A stretch of DNA of 64,000 nucleotides, taken from Orientia tsutsugamushi. Its GTDB lineage: Bacteria > Pseudomonadota > Alphaproteobacteria > Rickettsiales > Rickettsiaceae. The stretch is taken from the NCBI RefSeq assembly GCF_900327275.1, contig NZ_LS398548.1, forward strand, positions 2,232,001 to 2,296,000. Reading direction: 5' to 3'. Under the pieces are notes generated by a model, which worked only from the letters and a program-made list of their open reading frames with translations, had not been told where the DNA came from and did not search any database. Both the position numbers and the translations under genes were made by a program. This document shows, one piece after another, positions 49,077 to 58,728 of this stretch (its first letter is position 1; the number at the start of each line of letters is the position of its first letter).

Positions 49077-49952
49077 ATGAATAAAATTCTAGCTTTTTTT
49101 TTGACTATAATAGTTGTATGTAATAGCTCTGGTGCTTTGGCTGCTACTAAGATAGTTGCTATTGTCGATGGCACTCCAATTACATCACACCAGTTAGATA
49201 AATTTAGGAAAGTAATTACATTTTTACATAGAAGCCAATCTCTTACTTCCATAAGTGAGAGTGAGTTAACAACTATAGCATTGGAAGCATTAATTGATAG
49301 AGTAATATTTCTAAATGAAGCGAAGAGGTATGGTATTGAGGCTTCTCAAGATGAGATTAATCAATTTATAGCTATGGAAGAAAAGGCAATTAATTTACCT
49401 GATCAGTATTTTAAATATGCTATAAAAGAATCTGAAGTTAGCTATGATACTTTTTTGATGTTTTATGAAGTGAGAGTAGTAATATCAAAAATTAATAGAA
49501 TGCTAGCTAAGTCTACTAATCGTAATATAATTGATTTATTACTTTTGTCTACTAAGCCTACAGAGGTTAAATTCTTAGTAGCTAGTAATACTAATACTTC
49601 GAATAACTATCAAAAGATGTTGGTATTGCGATCAAAGATTAGTTGTAATGTTGATGCAAAAGAATATGCGAATTTAGCGGAAGTGAAATGCATAACTAAA
49701 GATTTAAATGATGTAAATACTCATGATCGAGTAATTTTAGAAAGTATGAAGGAAAATAGTAGTAGTAGAATTATTGAATCAGATAATAACATTCTTAAAT
49801 TTTTTCATTTATGTAGCAGAGAAGTAAAAAATGTAACTGAGCAAGAACATAATGATTTAGTAAATAAAGTTTTTTCAAATCAGGTAAATATGGAATTAAA
49901 TAAGTTCCGTAATAAGTTATTAGGACGAGCTTATATAAAGGTTTTTATTTAG
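49077..49952 (+). CDS. SurA-like periplasmic chaperone lacking the parvulin domains
   Basis: The 291-residue protein has a signal peptide (cleavage likely after SSGALA at about residue 22) and a SurA N-terminal domain: VDGTPITSHQLDKFRKV, then IALEALIDRVIFLNEAKRYGIEASQDEINQFI. SurA proteins of other bacteria carry one or two parvulin domains; here none of the parvulin signatures can be seen in the remaining about 130 residues. In E. coli, SurA chaperoning of outer membrane proteins does not need them. Lying directly before ksgA it keeps the classic surA-(pdxA)-ksgA order without pdxA. The gap 48895-49076 shows no gene. Confidence 0.8.
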   Translation: MNKILAFFLTIIVVCNSSGALAATKIVAIVDGTPITSHQLDKFRKVITFLHRSQSLTSISESELTTIALEALIDRVIFLNEAKRYGIEASQDEINQFIAMEEKAINLPDQYFKYAIKESEVSYDTFLMFYEVRVVISKINRMLAKSTNRNIIDLLLLSTKPTEVKFLVASNTNTSNNYQKMLVLRSKISCNVDAKEYANLAEVKCITKDLNDVNTHDRVILESMKENSSSRIIESDNNILKFFHLCSREVKNVTEQEHNDLVNKVFSNQVNMELNKFRNKLLGRAYIKVFI

Positions 49953-50080
49953 TTTTGCTAAATTTATATTTTTTATATTAAGTTAATTACTTCGCTACAA
50001 ACTGCTAAATATTCAAGGCTTTTTAGATTTTCTGTTAAACTTTGATATCTGATTGAATTTTAGTTTCTGTTGGTTAAATT

Positions 50081-50902
50081 ATGATTGAATTGCCTACAGT
50101 ATCACAGCATATGAAGCTTCATAAAATTACTGCCAATAAATCTTTGGGGCAGCATTTTCTTCTTGATTCTAATATATGTAATAAGATTGTTAGCGTTGCT
50201 CCTAACTCAATTACTGGAAAAGTTGTATTAGAAGTAGGACCTGGCCCTGGCGGGCTAACTAGAGCAATTTTAGCACATAACCCTAAGAAGCTAATTGTTA
50301 TTGAAAAAGATGCTAGTTTTATTGAATTGCTGCATGAAATACCTACTATGCCTTCATCTAAACTTGAGGTTATTTGTGGTGATGCTTTGAATTTTGACTT
50401 ATCTAATATTGAGTCAAATCGCATAATTATTATTTCAAATTTACCATATAACATTGGGACTCAACTGATTGTGCAGTGGTTACATCAAATATCATTTGTT
50501 GAATATATGATAATTATGCTTCAGGATGAAGTAGTAGAGCGTATAATATCTAATCATTGCAGCAAAACATATGGTCGAATTACAGTACTTGCACAAATTG
50601 TTTCTGATGTGCGAAAGTGTTTTAAGGTTTCTTCTAGGGCTTTTAATCCTCCACCAAAAGTAGATTCAAGTGTTATGCTAGTATCACCTAAAAAACATCA
50701 GTTAGATAGGAATACTATAGAGAATGTGCAAAAAATTACTAAATTAGCTTTTAGTACTAGGAGAAAAAAACTAAAAAATTGCTTAAGTCATTTGTTAAAG
50801 TCTATAAATATTACTGATGAGATACTTAATGCGCAATTGCATCAAAGGCCTGAGCAGTTAACTCCTGAGCAATATGTTCAGTTAAGTAGGATATTATTAT
50901 AA
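50081..50902 (+). CDS. ksgA: 16S rRNA (adenine1518-N6/adenine1519-N6)-dimethyltransferase
   Basis: KsgA dimethylates two adjacent adenosines in helix 45 of 16S rRNA and acts in late 30S assembly. The 273-residue enzyme has NKSLGQHFLLD, S-adenosylmethionine-binding VLEVGPGPGGLTRAI, the catalytic motif ISNLPYNIGTQL, and VKFVGSRAFNPPPKVDSSVMLV-like SRAFNPPPKVDSSVML. Complete. It lies 128 bases after the SurA-like gene, on the same strand. Confidence 0.97.
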   Translation: MIELPTVSQHMKLHKITANKSLGQHFLLDSNICNKIVSVAPNSITGKVVLEVGPGPGGLTRAILAHNPKKLIVIEKDASFIELLHEIPTMPSSKLEVICGDALNFDLSNIESNRIIIISNLPYNIGTQLIVQWLHQISFVEYMIIMLQDEVVERIISNHCSKTYGRITVLAQIVSDVRKCFKVSSRAFNPPPKVDSSVMLVSPKKHQLDRNTIENVQKITKLAFSTRRKKLKNCLSHLLKSINITDEILNAQLHQRPEQLTPEQYVQLSRILL

Positions 50903-50962
50903 GAGAGTATTATTAGTGTAAAGGCACTAAATATAACAACAACAGAATAGCTAACTAAGTAA

Positions 50963-52312
50963 GTGATTGGAATTGTGAGTTTTATTATTTATAGTGGAGT
51001 GGTTATTGCATTTATTATATTGGTAAGTGTAATTTGGATTTTAATTTATAAGAGTACTAGACTGAAATTAAAACTTATTTTCATTGAAGAAAATTATACT
51101 AAACTTTTAGAACAATTGAAGCAGCTGGAACATAATAGATTAAACTACGTACAAGAAATACAAGAATTAAAGACCAGAATTGAGTTTATTAAGTTAGATA
51201 ATAGTAAAAAAGAAAAAATGAATGAAGAAGCTTTACAACTTGCTAAAGCTTCTTTGCTAGATTTAGGAAACGATTTATCTAAGCAATTAATTGCTTTACA
51301 TAAGCAAGAAACAGAGCAGTCAAGAAAATTATCTGAAAATAATATTCATAATACTAACTTAAAATTTCAGCAAGAATTTCAAAAATTGTTAGAAATTATT
51401 GCAGTACTTAATAATAGAGTTGATGAGTCAACTAAGATTGTAGAAGTTATTAAGAGTTCACTATTATCTCCATCTGGAGTAGGGATGTTAGCTGAAATCA
51501 CTTTGGAAAATATTTTAAAGGCATCAGGTTTAAGAGTTAAGTATGATTTTATTATGCAATGTAATTTAACTGATGAGAATAATATTCGGTTGCGTCCTGA
51601 TGCATTAATTTTTTTACCTGGTGATAATTTGATGATTATTGATGCTAAGGCTTCTAAATTTCTAATAGATATGTGTAATAACAATAATAATGCTGCTATT
51701 CATACAGCTAAAGTTGAAAAATTAAGAAAGAGCATAAACCTTCATCTTAAAAATCTATCATCTAAAGAATATGCTCAGGCTATAGTTGATTCTTATCAAT
51801 TTGAGGCGCGTAATTTTAATAATATTATTACGTTAATGTTTTTGCCTACTGAGACTGCGATAGAAAATTTATCAAATATCGATAGGGAATTTATTCATAA
51901 ATCATGGGAGCTTAATATTTTTCCTGTTGGACCTTCTGGTTTGATGAATATGTTATCTTTTGCTAAATTTCAAATTAAAGAACAAATGCGATATGAAAAT
52001 CAAAAATTAATATTAAATGAAGTAGAAAAAGTAATATTATCTATTAATCTATTGACAGAATATGCTCATAAACTGAGTAGTAATGTTCAAGGCATAGTAA
52101 GCAGCTATGATCAATTTGCAGCATCTTTTAATAGGAATTTTTTATCAAAAGCTAAAACAATTCAACAGCTTGGAATCGAGACTAAAAAAAGTAGGAATAT
52201 TAGTAATAATAGGTTGATGTTGCCAAGATATCAATTAGTTTCATCTAAATCAGATATTGATATAGTCAGCGCTAAGATTAGTGATACAAAGGAGTTAGAA
52301 GACGATAAGTAA
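50963..52312 (+). CDS. rmuC: DNA recombination protein RmuC
   Basis: RmuC limits inversions and is thought to process DNA at replication forks; its fold belongs to the PD-(D/E)XK nuclease group. The 449-residue product begins with one membrane helix (residues 5-27, from a GTG start), then a coiled-coil (30-130) and the RmuC domain: GMLAEITLENILKASGL, LRPDALIFLPGDNLMIIDAKASKFL (with the nuclease-like D, D-A-K), and SPSGLMNMLSFAKFQI-like PVGPSGLMNMLSFAKFQ. Family length and order are normal. It follows ksgA by 60 bases. Confidence 0.93.
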   Translation: MIGIVSFIIYSGVVIAFIILVSVIWILIYKSTRLKLKLIFIEENYTKLLEQLKQLEHNRLNYVQEIQELKTRIEFIKLDNSKKEKMNEEALQLAKASLLDLGNDLSKQLIALHKQETEQSRKLSENNIHNTNLKFQQEFQKLLEIIAVLNNRVDESTKIVEVIKSSLLSPSGVGMLAEITLENILKASGLRVKYDFIMQCNLTDENNIRLRPDALIFLPGDNLMIIDAKASKFLIDMCNNNNNAAIHTAKVEKLRKSINLHLKNLSSKEYAQAIVDSYQFEARNFNNIITLMFLPTETAIENLSNIDREFIHKSWELNIFPVGPSGLMNMLSFAKFQIKEQMRYENQKLILNEVEKVILSINLLTEYAHKLSSNVQGIVSSYDQFAASFNRNFLSKAKTIQQLGIETKKSRNISNNRLMLPRYQLVSSKSDIDIVSAKISDTKELEDDK

Positions 52313-52421
52313 GATTAATTTAGAAATATATTGTAGTTGAATAATATGTTGTATTAACCTATACTATGTCATTGTTTAATTTCTGTTAAATTTACCATAT
52401 AACTTGCATGTGTAAGAAATA

Positions 52422-53483
52422 ATGTTTTTAGTAACAACAATATTATCGTTTGTCATTACTACAGGCTCGCTGGTTTTTGTGCATGAGCTTGGGCATTATC
52501 TTTGTGCTAGGGTATGTGGAGTTTATGTTCAAGAATTCTCAATAGGTTTTGGAAGAGAGATATTTGCATTTGTTGATAAGAATCTAACTAGGTGGAAGAT
52601 ATGCATATTTCCATTTGGAGGATTTGTTCGCATGGAACATCATTTACAAGATTCTACTAGTGATAGACGAAGTTATAATAATCAGCCGATTATCAATAGA
52701 ATGCTGATAGTATTAGCTGGGCCAGCAGCGAATTTTATTTTTGCTATTGTAGCTCTTACGTTTTTAAATAGTTTTTACGGTAAATATATAGTTTCTTCTG
52801 TTGTGGATCATGTAATTTCAGAATCTGCAGCAGAAAAGGCTGGTATTATGAAGAGTGATATTATAACTGAGGTTGCTGGTGTTAAAGTTCATGATTTCTT
52901 AGATTTAGTACAGGTAGTATTTAACTATCCAGAAGTACCAATAGAATTGGTATTAGAAAGAGAGAATAAGTTAATGAAAATAAATGTAGTACCACATGCA
53001 AAATTATATAAATTGAATGATAGTGAGATTAGACTTGGAGATTTAGGAGTTAGAGGTAAATTGATACGTATTAAAAGTAGTTTTATTGATAGTATACTAG
53101 AGTCAGTTAATTATACTTTTGGAGTATCGAAATTAATATTGATAGCACTATGGCAAAAGTTAACTGGAAAAGATGCTATAGCAGAAATTGTAGGAGTAGT
53201 AGGTATAGCACATGAATCTAGTAAAGCAATGTGTCGAAGTATTGATAGCTTTTTGCTGTTTTTAGTGAATTTGTCGATAAGTTTAGGAGTGATGAATTTA
53301 TTGCCTATTCTGCCGTTAGATGGTGGTAGATTTCTTTATCTTATATATGAGATGATTGTAGGTAAAGGATCCATAAATTTGATGGTTTATAATATTGCTA
53401 TGAAAATAGGAGTTGCAATTATTATTTTTTTAATTGTAATTTCTATATCAAATGATATAAAGAATTTATTGTTAAAGTTTTAA
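52422..53483 (+). CDS. rseP: Site-2 intramembrane metalloprotease RseP
   Basis: RseP cleaves anti-sigma factors and leftover signal peptides in the inner membrane. The 353-residue product has the zinc site HELGH (H21, E22, H25) in the first helix, a C-terminal NLLPILPLDGGRFLYLIYE with the third ligand aspartate, and one PDZ domain around residues 120-190. Other bacteria often carry two PDZ domains; one is usual in alphaproteobacteria. It precedes bamA by 12 bases, in the conserved rseP-bamA order. Confidence 0.95.
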   Translation: MFLVTTILSFVITTGSLVFVHELGHYLCARVCGVYVQEFSIGFGREIFAFVDKNLTRWKICIFPFGGFVRMEHHLQDSTSDRRSYNNQPIINRMLIVLAGPAANFIFAIVALTFLNSFYGKYIVSSVVDHVISESAAEKAGIMKSDIITEVAGVKVHDFLDLVQVVFNYPEVPIELVLERENKLMKINVVPHAKLYKLNDSEIRLGDLGVRGKLIRIKSSFIDSILESVNYTFGVSKLILIALWQKLTGKDAIAEIVGVVGIAHESSKAMCRSIDSFLLFLVNLSISLGVMNLLPILPLDGGRFLYLIYEMIVGKGSINLMVYNIAMKIGVAIIIFLIVISISNDIKNLLLKF

Positions 53484-53495
53484 GGTAAAAAAATT

Positions 53496-55814
53496 GTGAA
53501 CAAATTTGTATGGTTTAGTTGGGCTGTAGTATTATTAGCTAATTTATCTTTTGGCAGCATAGCTGTAGCTGATAAGATTGAGTCTATAGAGGTAATAGGC
53601 AATCAAAGGATTGAAAAAGAAGCTATTATTAGTAAATTAGGAGTATCAACTGGTGATGAGTTAAATCCTGAAAAAGAAAATGATATTTTACTAACTCTGC
53701 ATTATACAAAATTTTTTAAAGATGTAAGTTTAGATTTTATTGATGGTAAGCTTACAGTTAAGGTTCAGGAAGCTCCATTAGTAACAGAAGTGAAGCTAGT
53801 AAATGATTCAGGAGCTATAACTAAAAAAGTCTTGTTAACAATGATTACTATTAAAGCTGGTGACATGCTTATTGATTCAGATTTGCAAGAAAATATTACA
53901 AGGTTAACTGAAGAGTATAAATCAGCAGGGTTTTTTCTAGTGAAAGTTACATCTGAAATTGATAATGTTAATAATGGAGGAGTTGTCTTAACCTTTAAGA
54001 TAACTGAAGGACCTAGAGTTTTTATAAAGAAAATCTTGTTTGTTGGCAATGATTATTATAGTGATAAAAAATTGAGTTCAGTTATTCTTTGTAAAGAAAA
54101 GAGCTGGAGTAACTTTGCTTCACCTTTAACATTGTATAATGTTATGTATATTGAAAATGATAAAGAATTGCTGCAGCAATTTTACCGGAATAGTGGATTT
54201 ATGAATTGCAATATTTCATCTAGTGTTGAGCTTAGTCCTGCTAAAGATTCTGTGGTTATCACTTATATTATTGATGAGGATAAAAGATTTTACTTAGGAG
54301 AATTAAGTTTAGAAACCAGTATTTCGTCTATTAATAGTAAAGAACTTAGTAAATTTTTAAAAGTAGAGCCTAATACTTTATTTAACAGTGCAGACCTACA
54401 TAGTATTAGTCAAAAGATTACAGATGTTTTACAAAAGCAAGGATTATATCAAGTTCGAGTTTATCCTAAGTTTAGATATCGAGCTGATAGCTCATCTGTT
54501 GTAGATGTAGTATTTGTTATCGATTTTGATAAAGAAATTTATATACGCAATATTAATATTTCAGGCAATACTATTACACAAGATCATGTTATTAGAAGAG
54601 AGATAGAACTAATTGAAGGGGATGCATTAAGTGAGCGTAAATTAGAAACTACTAAGAAAAATATTAGCAGGTTGAGTTTCATAGATGACGTTAGTATAAG
54701 CATGGTACCAGTTACTGATAGTGATTATTGTGATGTTTTAGTTAAGATTAAAGAAGGTAGAAACCTACGTAGTATTGGACTTAGCGGTGGATATAATAGT
54801 ATAACTGGTTTAACTGGAAGCTTTAGCTTTAGCTGGGATAATATCATGGGAACAGGGCGGTTGATTAACGGAGAACTATCGGTTGCTAAAAAAAGTTCAT
54901 CTCAAGCAATAAGCATAATAGATCCTAATTTTAATGGTAGCGGTTTTGTAGGTAAATTACATCTTTTTCACTTTGGAAAGGATCCAATTAATTCTGAAAG
55001 TACAACTAGGGCAAGTATAAAAAAATATAAAGGTGAATATTATTCTCATAATGTTTTTGGAGCAGGCTTTGAAGTAGATCGTAAGCTAACTGAGCATTTT
55101 ATTGGTACATTAGGATATACTATTAAGTCTGATAAAGGAGAGACTATATCTGATGAAATTATTCAACAGATATATGGTGAGAAGCATGATTTTCTTTATT
55201 CAATAATTGATGGAGCTATTACGTATAATAGAACTGATAATTTTCGTAGACCTAAAAATGGATATCTTATGCGTTATGGAGTATCATTTTCTGGTTTAGG
55301 AGGAACAGTAAAATACCTCAAAAATACAGTAATGGCCAAATTTTTAAAGTCATTTCTTGATAATAAAGTAACTTTTATGTTTGTTACTAGATTTAATAAT
55401 ATTAGAGGAGCTTTAGGGGAAGAAGTTAAGGTTTATGACTTACTTAAAGTGAGTCAAGATCATCTTAGAGGATTTACTGGTATAGGTCCTAAGATACAAG
55501 CCATAGACCTGAGAATAGGTGGTACTAACAGCTACACAGCTAGTGCTGAGTTATTTGTTCCGATAGGCTTACCAGATGAGTTAAATGCCAGAGGGTCAAT
55601 TTTTATGGATGTAGGTAGTGTATGGGGAGGTGATAATATAGGTATTATTAACCGTGTTACTGATAGTGAAAAATTTAATTTAAGGGCTTCTATTGGTATT
55701 GGACTAACTTTTGATATAATAGGACAGCCAATAAAGTTTTTCTATGCTGTGCCTATTAAGCGTGAGAATTACGATGAAGTTGAAAAATTGGGGTTTACGC
55801 TAGGATTTATATAG
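53496..55814 (+). CDS. bamA: Outer membrane protein assembly factor BamA
   Basis: BamA is the essential Omp85 barrel that inserts beta-barrel proteins in the outer membrane. The 772-residue product starts at GTG with a signal peptide (cleavage near SIAVA-DK), then five POTRA domains (about residues 27-420), and a C-terminal barrel. The family's conserved loop is seen around FTGIGPKIQAIDLRIGGTNSYTASAELFVP, where G-G-x-x-x-x-x-S-x-E is typical. The final residue is Ile after LGF rather than the usual aromatic Phe. It lies between rseP and trxA, and fits with BamE 16 kb away. Confidence 0.95.
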   Translation: MNKFVWFSWAVVLLANLSFGSIAVADKIESIEVIGNQRIEKEAIISKLGVSTGDELNPEKENDILLTLHYTKFFKDVSLDFIDGKLTVKVQEAPLVTEVKLVNDSGAITKKVLLTMITIKAGDMLIDSDLQENITRLTEEYKSAGFFLVKVTSEIDNVNNGGVVLTFKITEGPRVFIKKILFVGNDYYSDKKLSSVILCKEKSWSNFASPLTLYNVMYIENDKELLQQFYRNSGFMNCNISSSVELSPAKDSVVITYIIDEDKRFYLGELSLETSISSINSKELSKFLKVEPNTLFNSADLHSISQKITDVLQKQGLYQVRVYPKFRYRADSSSVVDVVFVIDFDKEIYIRNINISGNTITQDHVIRREIELIEGDALSERKLETTKKNISRLSFIDDVSISMVPVTDSDYCDVLVKIKEGRNLRSIGLSGGYNSITGLTGSFSFSWDNIMGTGRLINGELSVAKKSSSQAISIIDPNFNGSGFVGKLHLFHFGKDPINSESTTRASIKKYKGEYYSHNVFGAGFEVDRKLTEHFIGTLGYTIKSDKGETISDEIIQQIYGEKHDFLYSIIDGAITYNRTDNFRRPKNGYLMRYGVSFSGLGGTVKYLKNTVMAKFLKSFLDNKVTFMFVTRFNNIRGALGEEVKVYDLLKVSQDHLRGFTGIGPKIQAIDLRIGGTNSYTASAELFVPIGLPDELNARGSIFMDVGSVWGGDNIGIINRVTDSEKFNLRASIGIGLTFDIIGQPIKFFYAVPIKRENYDEVEKLGFTLGFI

Positions 55815-55836
55815 CTAATTAATATATGGAGTTATT

Positions 55837-56163
55837 ATGACAAAAAATATTACAGAGATTAATGATGAAGAAAGTTTTAAGCAAGAAGTGCTTTTATCAC
55901 CTAAGTTGGTGTTAGTAGATTTTTTTGCTGATTGGTGTGGTCCATGCCGTCAGCTTTCACCAATTTTAGAGCAAATATCTGAAGAATTATCTGATAAGGT
56001 AAAGATTGTTAAAGTTAACATAGAAAAAAATATTCAGGTAGCTACTGATTTTAAAATACAAAGTATTCCAACACTAATATTATTTAATAATGGAGAAGCG
56101 GTTTCTAGAGAAATAGGAGGTAAGAGCAAGCAAGATATTATAGATTGGATTAATAATTATTAA
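55837..56163 (+). CDS. trxA: Thioredoxin
   Basis: A 108-residue cytoplasmic disulfide reductant of normal thioredoxin length. The active site WCGPC is at residues 33-37, and the conserved cis-proline is in IQSIPTLILFNNG. All features are standard. It lies 22 bases after bamA and could share its transcript; the DNA downstream is mobile-element debris, so a terminator is expected soon after 56163, although none is clear. Confidence 0.97.
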   Translation: MTKNITEINDEESFKQEVLLSPKLVLVDFFADWCGPCRQLSPILEQISEELSDKVKIVKVNIEKNIQVATDFKIQSIPTLILFNNGEAVSREIGGKSKQDIIDWINNY

Positions 56164-56169
56164 AGCTAA

Positions 56170-56300
56170 TAATTGCAAATGAGTATACAAAGAGAAAATG
56201 TTGAGTTATAAAGAAAAATTTAAATAAAAATGAAATAACTCAATATGAAAAAATGTATTACAATATTGTACTGTTTGATACAATTTTTGCAAGATATAGC
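56170..56300 (+). mobile_element. IS982 5'-end remnant
   Basis: Reading rightward, TATACAAAGAGAAAATGTTG, then ATGAAAAAATGTATTACAAT and TTTTTGCAAGATAT match the leader and first codons of the IS982 transposase at 31449-31740 (inverted there). The match ends near 56300, so only the start of the transposase survives. Confidence 0.7.
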
Positions 56301-56409
56301 TTAAGTCTGAAAGGAAGTTAAACATTGTAAAATGGAAAAATACAGCATCAAAAAAAGTCGTTAAAATGGAGCTTCATCTATAAGTACGGCATGCATTATC
56401 TTCTATTAA

Positions 56410-56560
56410 TTAAACACCCTGCTTTTGCTATTGTTTCTCCTTCTTCTATTAATTTTATTACTCTTTTTCTTAAATCATATGAACATTCTGCTACCATATT
56501 TCCTATCTTTTCTTATTTTTTCTTTATTGTACCTCTTTTTTTCTCATAATGTAATTTCAT
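56410..56560 (-). pseudogene. IS630-family transposase N-terminal remnant
   Basis: On the minus strand an ATG (near 56504) is followed by codons for MVAECSYDLRKRVIKLIEEG and then ETIAKAGC. That is the helix-turn-helix opening of IS630-type transposases (SYDLRKKVI-LIEEG-S). A stop follows within about 10 codons. Leader DNA at 56505-56560 matches the truncated IS630 start at 33083-33170. Confidence 0.7.
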
Positions 56561-56856
56561 TTTTAATTTATGCCATGTGTAATAAAACTTTGTGTATAAA
56601 TGTGGTAGGGCCTATATTTTCTTTCAAGTTGAAAGTATAGACTGACAAGAGTTAAACTCGAGGAAATTGAGATGAAATATATGAAGTAGGATGGATCATT
56701 GTAGTAAAGAAGTTGAGGAGAGTTTTTGGAGCTAAAAATCCTAAGTATAATCAATTTTTAGGGAAATATCATGAAAACATCAGATTTTCAAGTAAGTACA
56801 GGTATAAAACTAAATGGAATAGCGCTATTACCTGTTACAAACACAGTGTGAATGGT

Positions 56857-57091
56857 TATAGTCATCTACAGTGAGATTTGAGCATAGAAAGAAGCGATAA
56901 AAAATAGTTACTAGAAATCTTGTGGTTGTAAAGTTATTTTTCTGCTACCTTATTCTCTAGATTTAAATCCGATAGAAAAGTTTTGTGCTAATATGAAGAT
57001 GTGGATTAGAAATCAAATTACTCCATTTGGTAAATTTTATGAACCTATTATCGCTTTTTTCTATGTTCAAACCTTATTGTAAATGACTATA
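56857..57091 (+). mobile_element. IS630-family 3' end flanked by two right termini
   Basis: The stretch starts with TATAGTCATCTACAGTGAGA and ends with TATTGTAAATGACTATA, the same termini as the 105-bp MITE, and both ends are of the right-hand type. Between them the plus strand encodes LPYSLDLNPIEKFCANMKMW and later GKFYEPIIAFFYVQTLL, the C-terminal DDE-E region of an IS630 transposase (D/E of the YSPDLNPIE motif). The last 50 bases are the likely source of the MITE's right side. 56641-56856 holds further decayed sequence (a frame reading FGAKNPKYNQFLGKYHEN) that I cannot assign. Confidence 0.78.
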
Positions 57092-57233
57092 TAGCTAAAG
57101 TTAAAATGATTCAAACCTATAGTTCGCGCTATGTTGAACTAGCTCAAAAATATAAATCTTTATAACTACTGCATTGACTGATTCAATAAAAGAACATATA
57201 TTGTATCCGATAGTTTGATGATATAGGAATAGT

Positions 57234-57359
57234 ATGAAAGTAGTAAGTTCTCTAAAATCTTTAAAAAATAGGGATAAAAGTTGTCAGGTAGTAAAAAGAC
57301 GTGGTAAAATTTTTGTTATTAATAAAAAAAATAAAAAATTCAAGGCAAGGCAAGGTTAA
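57234..57359 (+). CDS. rpmJ: 50S ribosomal protein bL36
   Basis: This 41-codon gene encodes [20 protein letters not shown], then [11 protein letters not shown] and a KFKARQG end, the alphaproteobacterial form of bL36. That form has one Cys (C17) rather than the four zinc ligands of many bacteria. bL36 is the smallest protein of the large subunit. The gene is intact although both flanks are decayed IS sequence, about 140 bases from an IS630 remnant. Its own promoter must lie in 57092-57230. A short frame there (ending AQKYKSL) looks like another gene's tail, but I cannot name it. Confidence 0.95.
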   Translation: MKVVSSLKSLKNRDKSCQVVKRRGKIFVINKKNKKFKARQG

Positions 57360-58084
57360 TGTTAGTCAAATTGTTACAGATGTAAAATAAGATATAAGGC
57401 ATGCAAAATATTTATTCTGTTCTTTCTTTGTTTATCACTAGTTTGTTTTGGATTGTTTTTTATACTAAAAAAAACTTTTAAGTTGGAATAAGTCTCTTTG
57501 TATTCTATAATTACTTTTCTTACTTTAAATATTTTTATATAGCGTAGTGCAACATGAGGTTACTCAAAGATAGAGTACAGAGATATAGTAAGGAGAGCAT
57601 TTTACTGCTATTGATGTGCAAAATTTGCAACGATTTTGTACTAAGAGCGATATGAAGCATAACTAAAGTACTGATCTGGATAGGAAATAGTGGTAAGGTA
57701 AAGTTAAAAAATTTGTTAAACGAAAGTGAACCTTCGTATGGAAAATATTGTAAATGCAAAAGCAGATACTCAAGATAAAGGCTTTATAGTGATAAATCTG
57801 GAAAGCTTAGCTGTGTAAGATAAGAAGTGAGTTCTTGCATTCTTTAAAAGTCCCAGTTCTATGGTATACAGAATGTAACCAACTTAACGTATCTCTGATG
57901 AGTGAAACATAAGTAAGCCTATTATTTTTGTGATAGTAGCTAAGAGAGATCTTAGAAAGCTAATGGTACTGAGTTGAAAGACTACATGAATTAATAACGG
58001 TCGTATAAGCATTTATATGGTCTGATAACAAAAAAATGTTGCCATTTCTTCATCCACTGTATGGTAGTTTTCTATCATATTGCT
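57360..58084. other. Gene-poor interval after rpmJ
   Basis: No gene I can support. A 27-residue frame at about 57400 (MQNIYSVLSLFITSL) is hydrophobic but isolated. Between about 57640 and 58020 the DNA is less AT-extreme than its surroundings and reads like structured RNA (for example CAGAATGTAACCAACTTAAC and GTGAAACATAAGTAAGCC), recalling group II intron domain I, but I could not fit conserved pairings. Confidence 0.4.
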
Positions 58085-58228
58085 TAAGCCTCCTTAAGCT
58101 CAATATTATTTAGAACTGATTTTACAAAAGAATGTGTAGGCAGACGTTGTAAAGCTTTCGTTTTGTTCAATCTGCTTTTATGTATTGCATTTACGATATG
58201 TATTTGATGACTTATAACAATTTTATTA
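58085..58228 (-). pseudogene. Group II intron maturase N-terminal remnant
   Basis: On the minus strand the frame contains HIVNAIHKSRLNKTKALQRL, then PTHSFVKSVLNN and a stop. This matches the opening of group II intron maturases: V-x-L-Q-x-R-I-x-K-A-x-x-x-x-x-x-K-V-K-A-L-Q-R-L-L-T-H-S-F. The leucine of LLTHS is Pro here. No start codon or downstream RT domains follow. It is a different part of the protein from the remnant at 31921-32112. Confidence 0.65.
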
Positions 58229-58425
58229 CATTTTTTCAGTTTATTATACTATGCAAATGTATTTTGTTGTTAGTAGATGTACTAGCTGTAAAATTTACAA
58301 CCAACATTTGCTTTTTTTCTCCAAGTTTCATCAAATTTTCTCGTAATAAGAGACCATAACATAAGTCTGATCACTTTCATGTGAAGTGATGTTTCAACGC
58401 CTATATGGTTTATTACCAAATATAT

Positions 58426-58624
58426 TAGACCTCTTTCGAAACTGGTTAAGGTAGTGCAAAATTATAAATGCCAGAGATCAAATTAAATCTAAGACCGAAT
58501 CTTTTACGTCTATTTCGATATTTGTCAGCAATAATTTTGAACTGTTTTAGCATACCAATAACGTTTTCATTGACAACTCTTTCTCCTGCTAACCTACGAT
58601 TATTCTTTTTATCATTTTTAGTTA
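58426..58624 (-). mobile_element. IS5-family element, copy C, left part
   Basis: This part starts at the terminus TAGACCTCTTTCGAAACTGG and encodes, on the minus strand, VVNENVIGMLKQFKIIADKY and RFGLRFNLISGIYNFALP. It breaks off at TTTTTAGTTA, exactly where the 105-bp MITE begins, and resumes at 59708 (TATAAAGGATTTT). It is therefore the left half of one IS5-family copy interrupted by the MITE and an IS982. Confidence 0.9.
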
Positions 58625-58727
58625 TAGTCATTTACAATGAGGTTTGAGCATAGAAAAAAGCAACAATAGCGTCATAAGATTTACCAACAGGATATTTTAT
58701 ATGCAAACTTCATTGTAAATGACTATA
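58623..58727. mobile_element. 105-bp MITE derived from IS630, copy 2 (inverted)
   Basis: The copy has the same length and termini as 26858-26962 in the opposite orientation, with about five differences. It lies inside IS5 copy C: the TA at 58623-58624 and the TA at 58726-58727 are the duplicated target. It is in turn directly followed by an IS982 inserted at its right edge. Confidence 0.92.
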
Positions 58728-58728
58728 A

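Noticed and set aside
57640-58020. Group II intron RNA domains on the plus strand
   Set aside because: The sequence has the flavour of intron domain I, but I could not place conserved pairings or domain V, and the nearby maturase remnant is on the other strand.
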